Shown: piece by piece, positions 23,578-37,672 of the stretch | Layout of the letters: each line of letters begins with the position of its first letter | Numbering within the stretch: position 1 is the stretch's first letter | Origin: Ctena decussata | Taxonomy: Eukaryota > Mollusca > Bivalvia > Lucinida > Lucinidae | Assembly: GCA_963989385.1 (NCBI GenBank) | Contig: OZ022505.1 | Location: forward strand, 54,811,737-54,875,736 | Reading direction: 5' to 3' | DNA: 64,000 nucleotides | The notes under the pieces: model-generated | Databases searched by the model: none | The model's input: only the letters and a program-made list of their open reading frames with translations | Told to the model about the DNA's origin: nothing | Translations under genes and position numbers: made by a program

Positions 23578-25357
23578 ATATTGAAACATATTGGAACAAG
23601 TTATCTGAAAATCTGTTTGACTGACAAGAAGCAATGTAGATACAAATAAGAAAGACATTTGTCAATCAACGTCTTGACTCAAAACTTTTTTATGTCAGTA
23701 TAAGTGGTTATGGAGATATACTCAATGATTTTGCAAGCACTTCCTGTGTGACAGTATGCAGAAGAGAAAATAAGTTCCATTTATGTTGAAACAAACACGT
23801 AGGTTGTAAGAAAACAAAATTATTTATTATTCTAATAACTCATACAAACTGCAGAAACAAATATGTACGTACAGAAATCTTCCAAATGCTTAAATCTAAA
23901 AACACAATAAAATAAAATACATGCACAAACAAACAATGAACTTTGAGCATAAAAACGCAATTGTAGTTACTTTGCTTAGAAATATTATTTTTATATTAAC
24001 AGTCGAAACGCATGTATATGTTTATGTCGAAACGTATAGGAGATAACGGGAATCCCCACAGTGACGTCATCGGGTAGCTTGTTTGGCAAAAGATTAGCAG
24101 CAGAAAGTGTTTTCCTATAGGGTAGTCTGAGGTGTAATCGCTAAATTGCGTAAAAGATAATTATAATAAATGCGAATAAATAGCTACCGATTTAAAACAA
24201 TTGCAAATAAGGTCATAGTCACCTGTCATACGAAAAAGAAATCATTTAATTGATTGAATTCTTCTAGTAAAACGTGTATTTGGATAAACCCATCAACTTA
24301 ACCGGACTGTTTTTTCTTGATAACTACGACTGTTACAATATTAACACAATAAAATTAAAATACTGTAGATCAGTATCTTAATCTTTTCCACTATAAATTA
24401 TTTTAGATACATGTTTATTTCAAATTGTCACCACATGACAAAGGCGGCGTTTTTTTTAACTATGATAAGACGTCCTTGATCAAAGGATCCACTGAGGACA
24501 GCGAAGATATTATTATACAATAGGAAACAAACATTGTTAATTCAGAAAGTTAACATAGGATACAGACTCAGATACTTTTTATTAGAGTATCTATGAAAAA
24601 AAGGATATATTGTATTTTGTGAATGCGAGATCTAACAAGTTAAGTACAGTTTAATGCTAACAATAACTCAATGATAAAATTGAATTTCGCATTTAATCTC
24701 GTTTCAGTCTAAGCTTTTAGATACATCCTTAAACAAGTAAACACCACCTATGTTGATTTTAAAACAGTTTATAAAATGCTATAATAGAGCTAAGCCAACA
24801 GTACTTTTTGAAAGTTACATGAAGTTCAAAAGCTTGAACTAATAAATATAACAGAAAAAGATATGCATCTGAGTCATTCCTCAACGAATCACTGCCATTT
24901 ATTTAGTGATTCATTCATTTAATGGTTTGTTTGTCCGTTCGTTCATTCGTTGTATTTTCCGTTTCCCTTTTTACACGCTACATCATCTAGACTTTTATTT
25001 TGCGCTATAAACATTTGTGATAGAAGGGCAAAAAATAATTTTTTGAAGCATCTTAGCACGCAAATAAATCATGAAATTCAATTTCATCAAGGAAAATGTA
25101 AGCCTTACATATTATCTGTCTAAAACATATAAATTTTGCTGCTTTAAATTCATATTTTACGCAAACAAACACGGGCATGAACTATATTCTATAGTACTGT
25201 ATCAACCTTTCTGCCAACCATACTCGGGGACTCCCCCAGGTGTCTTATCAGCGACGTCACGCTTTTATCTCCTATAGGTCTAGCAAATACTAAATGGCGC
25301 ATGTCTCAGAATATATATGAGTCGTTAAACAGTAAAAACTGAAAAGGGAAAACTATA
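23578..25357. other. gene-free spacer
   Basis: Very AT-rich. One TGACGTCA (CRE-type) site lies at about 24,061. No supported gene. Confidence 0.5.
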
Positions 25358-25595
25358 TGAACCGCGACACGACAAAACCAACAATGTGGTTGTGCGCCCA
25401 GCGCAGACTCAGATCAGCCTGGGAATCCGCCCAATTTAACCAGACACTTCGTTGAGTGCTAAAAGGGTAGCTAAGGGTCTAAGCTACCTCCATGCGGACA
25501 GCGAAGACTCTGATCAGACTCGGCGGATGCCCAGGCTGATCTGAGTCTGTGCTGGGCGCACAACCACATTGTTGGTTTTGTCGTGTCGCGGCTCA
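25358..25595. repeat. 238-bp palindromic MITE, copy 6
   Basis: A full-length copy from 'tgaaccgcgacacgac' to 'cgtgtcgcggctca'. Confidence 0.92.
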
Positions 25596-27637
25596 TATAT
25601 TTAATGAGCTTTTCCAAATCACAACTCTTTTTCCGATAGAAGTTCTTAGGAAGAGTAACTTCATTCTCTGTGAATTATCTAATTAACTCGCTTTCGCAAA
25701 TAAAGAAATGTAACGTTTGATGCCAGTATAAAATTTGTGTTCAATACCCTGTTGATTTATTAGTGTCCGACGACAGTCTTTTGATGAATTGGTTTCCATT
25801 TCCTTTATTGCTTTTTTATCCTGTCTCATTTATCTTTATAGAAATGCCGAAATACCATGATGATCCATAGTTGTTAGACAAACATGTCTAAGCAAACATT
25901 GTAGACCCTAATCCGACTGCTCCAATGAGCAGTCTGATCTGTGTCTACACTGTTTACCATTTTCCTAACAATTTCATAATATTTTCTAATGCTAAAAATC
26001 AGCTTTATTTATTTCTAAGTATTTACAGTAATAATTGAAAGAGCCTCAAATATTTAGGATAATTGCCGTTTCTGTAATCTTAATTGAAGCATGTATCTCT
26101 TTCCTTAATGCCGGTCACAATATTTGATATCTGAAATAATATTTTAATGGAAAAAGTGTGCTCTGATTTGTTATAATAGCGCTTGCTGAAGTAACAACGA
26201 GTCGCCTTCTTTGAAAAATTATTGACCCACGAAGATGATTCAGTGGTTAACGTGAAAGGTTATTCGAGAAAAATGTCCCATCTTAATTTTAATGTAATAA
26301 GTGAATCGTAAGTCTATCACCAGTTTAAATAAAGTGTAAATTCATACAACTTTCCCAAATAGTTTGTAAATAGCATGGAGCATTATGTCTGCAGACTAAA
26401 TGATATATATCGACCCACTGCTAGTAAAGCCTTAAGATGTCTAGTACGTCTGGTGTTAACGTAAATAACCGGTGAGCATACTGCACGGAAACAACCTTGA
26501 ATCAACGTTGACTCAACGTCACGCCGCTGAATCCACTTTGATTCAATGTGATTTAACATTGTATGCTTTCTGGCATCTGCTTGATGCCACTGACATGGGT
26601 TACTTTCGCTTTCAGCCACGCGTAAGTACCTGTAAACGACGGCACGAGACCACAAATACTTTAACTATACAGCTTAATTATCCATCCTTCCATGAAAGTT
26701 TTTTCACAACACTCCAGGCACTTTGAACTCTCTTTTCCTCAGGTCTCTTAGGCATGATAAACCATTTTTAAACAGCTTCAACAGGGCAAAACCTGCTACT
26801 GTTTTCGCTGTTTCTCCGGTAAACAATGACCCATCAACTTATGAGACAATCTGCCCTTGTAGGGGCACCTATGAAGGGCGTGATTCGGTTCCTCTAGTCA
26901 CCTCCGGTGCTGGGTATTCTGAACTGATTATACATTTTCAAGGAGCATGTCCAAGGCTCTTTTCAGTTTGCTATAGCAAGCAGGATATTCAATCAAACTG
27001 GCCCTCTGAGAAACCAATGAACCAGGGAACTATTTGTGCGAAAGTATATACCAATCAAGGGAAATAATTGTGGACTGATTACTATCTCGTGTGAGCTTGA
27101 AGTAGCATAATTTATATAGGACACTAATATTTTCTCTCTTTTATTGTCTTCTTTTGATGATAAATATAAAAAATGTTGTGTTAGGTCCATATAGTACACT
27201 TCTTTAGCTGAATTGTCACCTCATTTGAGTATGTCAAAGATTTTACGCAAAGCCTAAAGGTTAATTATAAATGTTTTCTCTTTTTTCGCGTAAGGAGTAT
27301 TTAGAATTTTCAGATTATTGTTTCTATTTATTTTTCCACAAGTTTTAATTATCAAAATAAAGATGCTGATGCAAAAATAAAAACAAAACAGCTGTTACTT
27401 ATATATTTTATGACCCACTTTTACAATTATTCTGTAATGGATAACACAGCACACAGGTACAATATTTCGTTCAGACGAATGATAAACATTACTTTTATAA
27501 AACGAAGTGTTACGGTGCAAATTCAAATATAAGTAACCCTCTGTTGGCAAACTTATATTTAGCGTAAAAGGAGAACAATGATATTCTTACCAGGACATAC
27601 CATACTTAACTGAAAGCTTTACTTCATCAGTACACCT
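25596..27637. other. gene-free spacer with dispersed repeat
   Basis: 25,735-25,850 matches 10,580-10,740. An imperfect hairpin lies at about 25,895-25,970. Short frames at 26,383-27,067 show no family features. Confidence 0.5.
25735..25850 (+). repeat. dispersed repeat, copy B
   Basis: Direct match to 10,580-10,740, including 'gacagtcttttgatgaatt'. Confidence 0.55.
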
Positions 27638-27861
27638 GGGACCGTATTCATAAAGCCACTTAAGTCGTTGCTATGCGGTTGCTAAGGCTAAATATCTATG
27701 AAGGAAATTCTCTACAACTATGAAATTTGGCCTGGAGGAACAGTCTTTGTAAGACTGTTCCTCCAGAGCAAATTTCATAGTTGTAGGGAATCTCCTTCAA
27801 AGAAATTTAGCCTTAGCAACAGCATAGCAACCACTTAAGTCGTTTTATGAATACGGCCCCA
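27638..27861. repeat. second palindromic MITE family, copy 1
   Basis: Inverted halves start CTGGGACCGTATTCATAAAG and end with its complement (...AATACGGCCCCAG). The centre is a near-perfect 'cagtctttgtaagactg' hairpin. Same family as 30,113 and 38,718. Confidence 0.9.
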
Positions 27862-29656
27862 GTTTTTCTACATCTTCATTAAGATGCAATGTTTTCAGAT
27901 AGGTAAGGCATAGTATTGTAGTTATGTTATTAATCTCATTTATGTTGGTTTTACCGACAGTCCTTGAAAACATCTGAATCAATTAATTTAACTGTCAATC
28001 AAAATCCCGTTGACAAGAAACAATTTACTTGGAAATGAGAAACTACTAAAAAATGCTGAATTCTAAAATTTGGATCTCCAGCTAAAGTGTAATTTACCAA
28101 AAGTCAACTTGCGTTTTACTATTTGAAATGTGAAAGTTTCATGATCCTTAAGGAAGAATGTTCTTTTATCCGTAATATAAGATGGGATAAAATTATTTTT
28201 TCTTGGACTGTTGGCAGGGGCGTAGTTAAGGTTAGTTACGTGATACGCACAATCGCATATTAAACTTTATACCTGTTGAGGACAAGAATAAGATTTTTAG
28301 AAGTAGGCATCTGTGCAATTTGGATACACTTCCAGCTTGTTTCCACACAGAATGGATTTCAACTTTAAACCGCTCTATTTGGCTTTCTATGAGTTTGCTC
28401 AATTGCTGCTATCATTCATGTTCATAATATTTATTACTGCTAACTTCGCAAAACATCCCTTTTAAAGATTTTCTTGTTCTTCTTAATGTAACAACATTGC
28501 GTAGCAGTTTAAATGAGAAGTCACGATTTACATACGGTGATAGGCCCTCCAATGAAGTGCAAAGTTTTATTTCAACAAATTGTGGATTAAGTGGGCGCAG
28601 TAACAAACCAATACCTGATACACTGCTCGAAATTATTGCATTATATCCCTACAACTTGTATACTGCTGGCAGAAGTAATGAGACATGGCTTTTGCATACT
28701 ATTTGTAATAAAGCGATAATAAATATACTTAGCAAAAATAAAAACTTGACAGTTGCTATTTTGCATCCAACGGTAGTCGGGAAAAAGTGAAACATGAAAA
28801 TTCTTTTAATTTAAAAAAAGTAATCATTCTGTAATATCATAGTCACACAAAATTCAAGATTCTTTAGTTACAGCAAAATTGAGGCAATTGTAACAGTCAC
28901 AGGGGTACTTTTCTGTTTTCTAGGCTCAAAACCAAACAATTACCGAATTTAAAAGTGTTAAAGTCTGCATCACTGATAACAATTCTGTTGGCAATGCCTT
29001 TCCATTATTAAATCCAATCTGTATGGACACATAAACTAAAATTATGCCGATGCAGGGTCGAGTAGGAGTCCGTGAGGACCAGACAAAAAACCTCAGGCCA
29101 AACCATTGCGATGTCAGTAATTCAGTTTCAATGGAATTCCCATTACACATTTAAGTCTTTATGGCAGTTTAAGAAATGACTTTTAAATAAATTAAGTTAT
29201 AAAGACATTGAGATTGCAAGACAGTCAAACAAATCTCGAAGAAAATAACAAGAAAAACGCATTGGTATGGAAGATATGGCATCTCAAAAACCTCTATATG
29301 TTTAATTCAAAGGGAGATAATCTGAAAGTTTTGAAACTTTAAACGTTATTTTCAGGTTGTGATTACACTGAACATAAGCGTTTTAAATGTTTTCTGTGTG
29401 TACTAAAACTACTGTTTATTGTGCCTAAGATAATTTCCTTCTGCGCATGCGCAAATTAAAGTTCTGTTCTAAATTATTAAATTAAGATTAAGTTAGATAA
29501 CAGGACAAAAATTTACCAATAATCCTTCATGACTTAAGTAATCAGACGTCTGTCCAACTCAAAAAAATCCATATATACATTACAAATTTGCTAGCCTGGT
29601 CAGAATAAAGAAATAAAAACCGTCATGTTTTTATTTTTATTCAGTATATAATAAAA
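27862..29656. other. gene-free spacer
   Basis: AT-rich with unsupported short frames (for example 28,497-28,790). An NRF1-like TGCGCATGCGCA lies near 29,441. Nothing else recognised. Confidence 0.5.
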
Positions 29657-29893
29657 TGAGCCGCGACACGACAAACCAGCAATGTGGTTGTGCGCCCAGT
29701 GAAGACTCAAATCAGCCTGGAAAGCCGCCCAATTTGATCAGAACCTTCGTTAAGTGCTCAAAGGGTGGCTAAGGGTCTAAGCCACCTTCATGCGAACAGT
29801 GAAGACCCTGATCAGACTGGGCGGATGCCCAGACTTATCTGAGTCTGCGCTGGACGCACAGCCACTTCGTTGGTTTTCTCGTGTCGCGGCTCA
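29657..29893. repeat. 238-bp palindromic MITE, copy 7
   Basis: A full-length copy from 'tgagccgcgacacgac' to 'gtgtcgcggctca'. Confidence 0.92.
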
Positions 29894-30112
29894 ATTATCT
29901 TATTTGAGCTCGAAGTACACTTACAAATACCTTATTTGATTCAAGTTGAGACAAACATTCTATAAACTGAGTTATCACAATTAGAACTGACTCATTGTAA
30001 GTCAATAATCTACATTCAAGACGTCTCGATCCTGCTTCTGCAAGGGTCTGCAACATAATGATCACTTAGATTGGGCAGAGGGTTATGTGGAAGTCTCTAC
30101 AGATAAAAAAGT

Positions 30113-30335
30113 GGGGCCGTATTTATAAAACAACTTAAGTCGTTGCTATGCTGTTGCTAAGGCTAACATTCTATGAAGGAGAATCCCTACAACTATGAAA
30201 CTTGCTCTGGAGTAACAGTCTGAAAAAGACTGTTCCTCCAGAGCAAATCTCATATTTGTAGGAAATCTCCTTCATAGAAATTCAGCCCTAGCAACAGCAT
30301 AGCAACCATTTCAGTCATTTTATAAATACGGCCCC
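30113..30335. repeat. second palindromic MITE family, copy 2
   Basis: Starts GGGGCCGTATTTATAAAAC and ends with the complementary ...TATAAATACGGCCCC. The central hairpin is 'cagtctgaaaaagactg'. Confidence 0.92.
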
Positions 30336-32692
30336 TGGTTTATAAATCCAAACAAACTTTTTTGACGGAAGTAAATATCTTTTTGAGCATATCAACTTCG
30401 ATATGGGCTTACGTTTACATTGACCGCGTCAAACATGAAAGCCAGTGTTAAAAAAAAGTAGCTAAATATAATTGATATATAGCAAATGTGGTGCCAGCAC
30501 GTCGAAATGACATTTGTCCGAAGCTGTATTCGAAATATGTTCGTATTTCAAAATAAATGTTAACTTGACTTTCTATCTATACAGTATGTTCCTTCAAATG
30601 TAAAATCAAATAATCTGAAATCCATATAGTCTTTATTTGCTTCACTTATGGCTAATTATAACGTATTGCACAGATTTCCTCTATGAAACAATAAAGCTTA
30701 GCTGATGCATCCCCAGTGATAACGGGGAAACCCAGTTTTACTTAGCAGACGCGTATTAATCTGGAAAAGGTTAGAAGTCTCTGCGACTGTTACTTAGGGC
30801 GGCAAAAGACGTTGCACCACTAAAAGTCTGTCGCAATCAAGGGAGTAGCTGTCTATATGCAAATATGCAGGTGCATATTTGAATGCCGACATTTGTAAAT
30901 TGGACAAAATTACAATAGCAACTGCAAACAGACATGACTATTTGCAAACTTAGGAACTCAACTTAACTGTCCCAGAAAATTTACTTTGAGATACCATCAG
31001 TTTGAGATAACAGGGGTTGAAATTTTAAGAAAAATATGACATGTTTCCAAATTATAGTCTCTGATAAAATAAGGTACTTTGAGATATCAGTGTTTGAGAA
31101 AACGAGAGACAACTGTACAAATCCTGGATATCCTATATGGCGGGAAGCATCCTACATTACAAGACTCGGGAATCGGGAGACGATATATTGGTGCAAGATG
31201 AATGCTATTAGACTATCTCAAACATGTGTAAACAAAGAATGAATATCAGATTGAGTCAGCAAAGATTATTTCCCTAAAATCAATTTGTTGAGCTAGTTTT
31301 GACTTTCTTCCAAGTCTGACAATGTAACTTCATCGGAACCAAACTTATTAAACTATGGCTAGTCCTATAATTATTCTTTATTTTGTATTCTTGGTGCACG
31401 TAGTTCATCTTTTAGGCGATTTCTTTTCTGATTTTAATAAATCCGTCAGCATTGCAATGAATTTTGCCAAATGTTAAAAATAATCACAGCGTTGTAAGCT
31501 ACAGGTTGGTGATACATTCCATACAGGTTATTTCGAAATAAAGTTATTGGGCAAAATCTAAAATAGTTTTAAGGTTCATATTATTGTTTTTTTTTGTTTT
31601 GTTGTTTATTCTTTTGATTTTTTACCTGATATTCGACATTTTTCTCGGTTCTCTAGGCTTATTGGTCTTTCAAATATTTCTTGGTGCTACCCTTTCAATC
31701 AGCGTTATTTAAACTATATAATTCCTTATTCATTTTCTTACAATATGCCAAAATATCAACAGCAATTGTTTTTACGTTTTGTCAAGCTGATTTATTTTCA
31801 ACATTTTTGCTAAATTCATTACGACGCTGACAGATTTATTGAAATCATAAAAGAAAATTACTCAATGACACATTGTAAAGTGGATTTCGCGCGCTGAAGT
31901 AATTTGTAGCTATAAATTGTATCGTATGTTCAGTTTCTTCATTAGAGTTGCCTCTTTCACACTGTTGATATCTGTAAAGAGGGAACATATGGTTTAGGTT
32001 TATAACCACTTTTACACCTTATCGACAAAATGTAAAATATGGTTACTGTTGTTGGAAAAAAAAACACGCGCTTGGTGATTGAAAGTGTATTATTGACCAC
32101 TATATAAAATATGTGGGAATCCATAGTAAATGTTCTTCATTACAGATCTGAATTATAAATCTAACATCATAACCATAAGTACTGGGTACCTAATCAATTA
32201 GGGTATTTATCATAAATTCTGGACAAGTGGAGTTTATTGTCATGCGACTCGTATATTCAGATAATTTCTGAAATTGGTTCCAATATTTAGTGCAATAATA
32301 GACTAGTTTAAATAAGATCAAACTATCGACTATCCGACTATACTAAAAACTATCGGTGAACACTGTTCGTAATGAAGTACGGCAAAAAGAATACCAACAA
32401 GAGCGTATTGACAGGCATTTACATTCTCAGTTCATTTATGGGAAAGCCCTATGATAAATCAATAGAACGTAATGTAGCTTATACTTCAACAACTGTATCG
32501 GTTCACGCCACGTTACATGAGTAAAGTGACGTCAAAATAAACCATCTGATTGGACGTGGGCGGCGTTAGGCGATGCTGTTCCACTGTAAGTAGAAAAAAT
32601 GCATATACTTTTTGTTTCTGCTCCAACTGTAGCCGTTAACGCAAATTTGTGGTCAATTAACAGATTGAAAAGACTGTAAATATAAGCAATGA
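30336..32692. other. gene-free spacer
   Basis: No supported gene. A block at 30,970-31,110 with 'tttgagataccatcag' and 'tttgagatatcagtg' units is related to the repeat at 39,075-39,262. Confidence 0.5.
30970..31110. repeat. TTTGAGATATCAG repeat, copy A
   Basis: Three units of the TTTGAGATAWCAG motif, in the opposite orientation to most units in the block at 39,075. Confidence 0.5.
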
Positions 32693-32842
32693 ACTTAATT
32701 TTGCTGGTGTTTATCGAAGTATAAACTACACTGGGTCGCTAGCAAAATTTACATGAACCCTTTAGGGGTTCACTGACTTTGCACGCGGCCCAATCTAGTT
32801 TATACTTCGATAAACACCAGAAAAATAAAATTAATTCCTTAA
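32693..32842. repeat. fold-back element
   Basis: Arms of about 48 bp share the core 'ggtgtttatcgaagtataaa' and its complement, with a loop containing 'aaccctttaggggtt'. The structure is a 150-bp hairpin MITE. Confidence 0.75.
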
Positions 32843-34977
32843 GTAATAATATCATAATTAGGGTAACACTTAAGGCCATAACGCATTCCTATAAAGGAAG
32901 GCGTACCATAGATGACTGACTTCAAAGATATCTTAAATTATCTGGAGGTGTCAGAACAATCGTCCAGGGACAAAGGAGAAAGTTTTTTTAGATTAATATG
33001 ACAAAAAAATGGGGACATAACATACGTGGATCATTTGTTTATAGTAATTCGTGGTGATAAAAATGAAGAAACATAAAATGGTGACGTGGAATGCTGATCT
33101 TTACAATTCTTTCTTGGCAATCAATTTTACACTTTCGTTGATCGCATTTTTGCTACCTCACGTTTCACAGTTCTGAGAAGAAATTCATATAGCACTTTAT
33201 TAAACATTTTGCATTTAAAGGCCCCTTTTCTCTATCACCATGAAATATTGTATCGTGAGGTATAGCTGCAAGCTTCTCACAATAGTCTCGTCATTAAATG
33301 ACCGTGATTAGCCATTTTTAAACTAATAAAACATCCTTGAGTTCACTTTAAAGGTTTGAGGACTGATCTGGGCCATTTAAGTTGGCAATTAAAATGACCT
33401 AATGTCGCTATCATAAACTTGAAAAATGGTAAAATTACAATGTATAAGCGTGGAGCCCTACTCATTGTCCCGCTTATATTCCGTAGCACGACGGGAACCA
33501 GAAAACGAAAATTATATGTTGTAGAGCGATTTGACGATTTAAAAAAAAATAAAAAAAGATAACAACAACAACAAAACATGTTGCTTCTATCTTTAGGCAG
33601 TCTTATGACTCAGTATATGCACATCAACCCCCATTTTATCTCCAGACGTGAAGGTTAAAAATGTAAAATGAAGTAAAATGTGAAGTAGCAACAGCGTTAT
33701 TTGAAGTCTCGTGTATTACAGGCGCGTAGTTGTTTGATAATTCAGTTTGCATTTTTTACAGTTTACATTTTTTGCTTAAAATAATTTATGACAACAAATA
33801 TAGAGAGACGAGCTCTTTAACGCCCACTCACTGCCACTACGATCACAAGTCTGTTGGAAACCTTTAATGTATTCCCATATTATACTTCATACTTTATGAA
33901 ACAAGGTGTGAGATCTGAGCTGTCTGGAATCAAGCCTTACTGTTGAGCTGTGAAATATGAAGTATACAATATGAGACGTGAACAAACAAACAATTTGCAT
34001 ACGTTCATGTTCATATTTCACACCCTACTTTATAGTTCACTACTTTACTCAATATATGCAAATCAACCCACACTTTATCATCAAACGTTATTGTTGACGC
34101 GTTTTTTTTTTATAATAGTTTGTGTTCAGACGTTTTACCACAAGCAGGACTATGGAGACTTTTATACTTTCCACTTTGTATGGTACAATTACCAACTATA
34201 AGTTGTGAAGGATAATCTGTGACTCATGAAAGTATACTTAATAGTTTTTAATTTGCATTTATCCTGATCCGTCCGACTCACATTCCGACTCCGACAAATT
34301 CTGGGTAAAGGGGTAGATCACCTTATCAACTTTTTAAATAAAACGTCCTTCGCTTGTTTGCCTTTTGTGTTGCCTTCTCAGCCTTTTACATGTTGTCATT
34401 GTCAAGGACAATGTTCTGATTGTGGACATACTGTGGTCATACCGAGTCTGCTATTTTCAACTCTTTGGTGTATCCATTGCTTCCAAAGGATGTACAGTGT
34501 AACTGTTCATGTTGTTTTTTCACTTCTCATAACGACGTTCCTCGAGTGGCTCAGCTGTACGTAACTATAGTTGCACACGCCGCCGAGTGTCCTTCCATAT
34601 CTAACCGTTCAAAAGTCGTTCATACTCACTGCAACTAGTGTTGTGTCGTAAAATGTCTCCCCGTACATCATACTGGAAGCTTATATTTTCTGGTCCTTTG
34701 GGATCGTGGAGTTCGTTTCGAAAGATGTTGAAAATAGGCTTCTGCTTAAGCGGGTGCTGGGAGAGTGACCGATGTGCAAATTTCATTACCGGTAATGAGC
34801 AGATTCAATCAGACCGAGTCTGCTCTTTTCGTTTCTCTGGTGTATTCCTTGCTTCCAAAGAATCTAACTATACACAGCTTATTTACAAGCCCAGCTTTAG
34901 TTTAACATATATTCCCTCATATATGTTATTTCTCTTATGCCTACAAATGACTCCTCCGTTACACTCTTGTCTGTCCG
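32843..34977. other. gene-free spacer with short direct repeats
   Basis: No supported gene. 34,441-34,500 and 34,818-34,870 are about 60-bp direct repeats ('accgagtctgct' ... 'attgcttccaaaggat'). A 'cagtatatgcacatcaa'-type segment at 33,610 recurs near 34,050. Confidence 0.5.
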
Positions 34978-35245
34978 TGGGCGCCGTGGTCAACTGGTTA
35001 GAGATGCTCGGTTATGGTGCAGAAAGTCGCCGCAAGGTCGTGAGATCGCGCCCTGGTTTCGCTATGCGACCACTGAAAGACACTCTCTGCCAACCAAGCA
35101 GTAAATAGGCACATTCTTCGAATTAGGGAAGGATAAGGCAGCGAAAGGAGGGGAAAGGACTCCGCCTTTTATTTACTGTGCCCAATATACAGTGGGCCTT
35201 TAACCCCCAATGCCCCTACGGCTAATAGGCTATGGGAACCTTTAC
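34978..35245 (+). repeat. tRNA-derived SINE
   Basis: The tRNA-like head has an A box (gtggtcaactggttagag, about 34,988) and a B-box-like 'ggtcgtgagatcgcgcc' (35,036-35,052) at normal spacing. A non-tRNA body follows, with 'gcccaatatacagtgggcc' as a hairpin. Pol III transcribed by analogy. A 156-codon frame crossing its head is incidental. Confidence 0.65.
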
Positions 35246-35661
35246 ATTTTACGTTAATCAAACGTCAGAACTGTTGAAGATAATTATACGGGGTAGGAGG
35301 ACAATCCTTCTATTCCATGTACGATGCTAGTGTCTCTGTCAGGCTTCAAAGATAAAATCTCGTCACGTCTTTGTCATTGCTTCGAAAGAATAAGAAAGAA
35401 TGTATCTATTTGTACAGAGGATAGGACAAGGGTTTTACGGCTCTTCAAAGTTATTTCAGTTCTGTCAAGCAGTTAAGCAGAGATGGGTAAAAACCGGAGC
35501 ATCCGGCGAAAAACCACCTCACCTTCCGTAGGCTGAAATTGGCTTTCTGCATGTATGCAGACGAGGCTTGGACACACAGCATGTTTAAGCCACAGAGGCC
35601 CGTATATGTTCTTCAAAAAAGTAAACATTAAAGTTACTCGTCTAATATCTTGGTCGACCTT
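35246..35661. other. gene-free spacer
   Basis: Nothing recognisable. Confidence 0.5.
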
Positions 35662-36205
35662 TTAAAGGTAGGTTCCTGTACTTTGGAATGCATCATAATT
35701 TTGATGATTTTTTATCCAAGTTGTTGGAAAGCACTTATAAAGAGGAAATGAATAAGTTTCACTAAAAAGTGTAAATCAAAAAATCGTAGAAAAGTCGTTT
35801 TGCAAGGGATTTCCTAACTCTGCTTCGCACACCAGTTAGCGCTATTTTTAGTTCGCGCCAAAAATAGATAACATAGCTGACGTCATGCTGCATTGCATTT
35901 CGGGATAGTTTTACCCCATCCGTCATGCCAGGACCTCTGGAAGAGCTCACGGCAAGAAAAAATTAACCGTTGGCAAATAACATCAGAAACTGCGGACTTG
36001 TAGACATATATACATATTTATTTTTAGAACTGGAATTCCAATAAAAAAAATAAACCAAAGGGAAAACGACTATTTTCTACAACATCTGACGATTTTCTCA
36101 GTAGCAACAGTTTCAGAAAAATAAGAGAATTCAATACTACCCAGAAAAAGACAAAATTATTTTCTGAACATAATTGTTATCGCTAGGCCAGGAACCTACC
36201 TTTAA
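35662..36205. repeat. 544-bp MITE with TTAAAGGTAGGTTCCTG ends
   Basis: The 17-bp terminal inverted repeats match exactly (35,662-35,678 and its complement ending 36,205). The interior is non-coding and aligns with 11,520-11,919. Confidence 0.85.
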
Positions 36206-36710
36206 GATATATGGTTGCTCGAAATGAGCTCTAATAAGACAAAATATTGAACAGGCTGACACTTCACACTGCAGCTTTTAAAAACCGACAGCTAACTGCG
36301 GATGTAGCCACGGAATAGGCTGTCTTGTCAGTTCTCGTTCCAGGCAGCTAGTCGATGGCCCGATATAATTAATAGGAATCAAATAAAATGAAAGCAAAGA
36401 CAGATTGGTAAGTCCGTATAAAAGGCGCTTCGTGCGACGGTGATAAGTAAGTTTCAGTGTCGGAGCGCCCTACTACACGTAATTCGGAAAACAGGATGGC
36501 AAGAACCGGCTGCACGTGCAGCAGGTGTGGGCTGGGAGTTTTTTTTTTACTGTATTTAAACCCTGGTATCTTCTTTTTCTTTGTCGTTTTCTTTGTGAGA
36601 CGGCTCCAATACTGTCTCAAAGGTTGTCAAGCCCCTTTTGGAGGAGAACCAAATAAGCAATTTGATTTTGTGGCGATCCTAGTTTATTTTGTATGTTGTA
36701 ATATATATAT
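36206..36710. other. gene-free spacer
   Basis: Short overlapping frames only; no family features. Confidence 0.5.
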
Positions 36711-36947
36711 TGAGCCGCGACGCGACAAAACCAACAAAGTGGTTGTGCGCCCAGCGCAGACTCAGATCAGCCTGGGCATCGGCCCAGTCGGATCAGAGTC
36801 TTCGCTGTCCGCATAGAGGTAGCTTAGACCCGGACTTTCCTTTAAGAGCTAAGGGAATGGTCTGATCAGACTAGGTAGATGCCCAGGCTGATCTGAGTCT
36901 GCGCTTTGCGTACAACCACATTGCTGGTTTTCTCGCGTCGCGGCTCA
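36711..36947. repeat. 238-bp palindromic MITE, copy 8 (reference copy)
   Basis: The termini are TGAGCCGCGAC and GTCGCGGCTCA. The left half carries 'ccaacaaagtggttgtgcgc' and 'agactcagatcagcctggg'; the right half carries their complements. The whole element can fold into one long imperfect hairpin with a small centre loop. It has no coding capacity. Ten copies in 64 kb make it the commonest dispersed repeat here. Flanks are A/T-rich, and I could not fix a consistent target duplication. Confidence 0.93.
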
Positions 36948-37672
36948 GTTATATTTTACGAAAAAAGAGAAAACATGTTTAAACTAAGGCCCAAACTATC
37001 AACCAACCAACTCATGGTATACTATTCTTTTAAAAGTTTCGCAGAATATCTATTCACAAGAGTGTAATGCGCACGCTTTCGCGCTTGAGTGACTGATTAT
37101 CTAAATGGGCGGATTCAGTTTTCATCATCGTTTGTTATTAAAGAATTAGTTTATAAATTTGATTATTATTCAATGAATTCTTCGGATTTTACAAATTGTC
37201 TCCACACAAGGCACATAAATGAAGGGGAACTGATTAAAGCTTAGGCTACCTGTGTTATTAGAAATCAAAATATATCCGGTGTGAATCCGCCACCCGATAG
37301 TCTTAGTTCTTAGTATAGTTATAGTTGATAGTCGAGCGCTATTTAAACTAGTCTAATAATGAACTAAATTCAAGATTTAACGTGGTTGATAACTGATGTT
37401 CTGTGTATAAAAATGATTCTGTAACTGATTTCTTGACAATTAATCTTTCATGTCAGCTCGACTGACAGCCGTCGAAAGTATTGAACCAATTAATTATGCC
37501 TGTCAGTCAGAATCTTGTTGACAAAAACTAATGAGTTACAAATCAGAAATACTTGTGCTGAGCTATAAGGCCAAAGCATTATGCTTATTATGGGGTATGT
37601 AGCTCTGCCAATTTCGGTATATACTAGTCTTTGAATTGACTGCGTGTTTAAAATTTTCAAAATTACAATAAT
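36948..37672. other. gene-free spacer
   Basis: Nothing recognisable. Confidence 0.5.

Noticed and set aside
26723..27067. 114-codon frame
   Set aside because: No homology signal that I can recognise; no promoter or poly(A) signal in place.
34638..35108. 156-codon frame
   Set aside because: It crosses the head of a tRNA-like SINE and has no family features.
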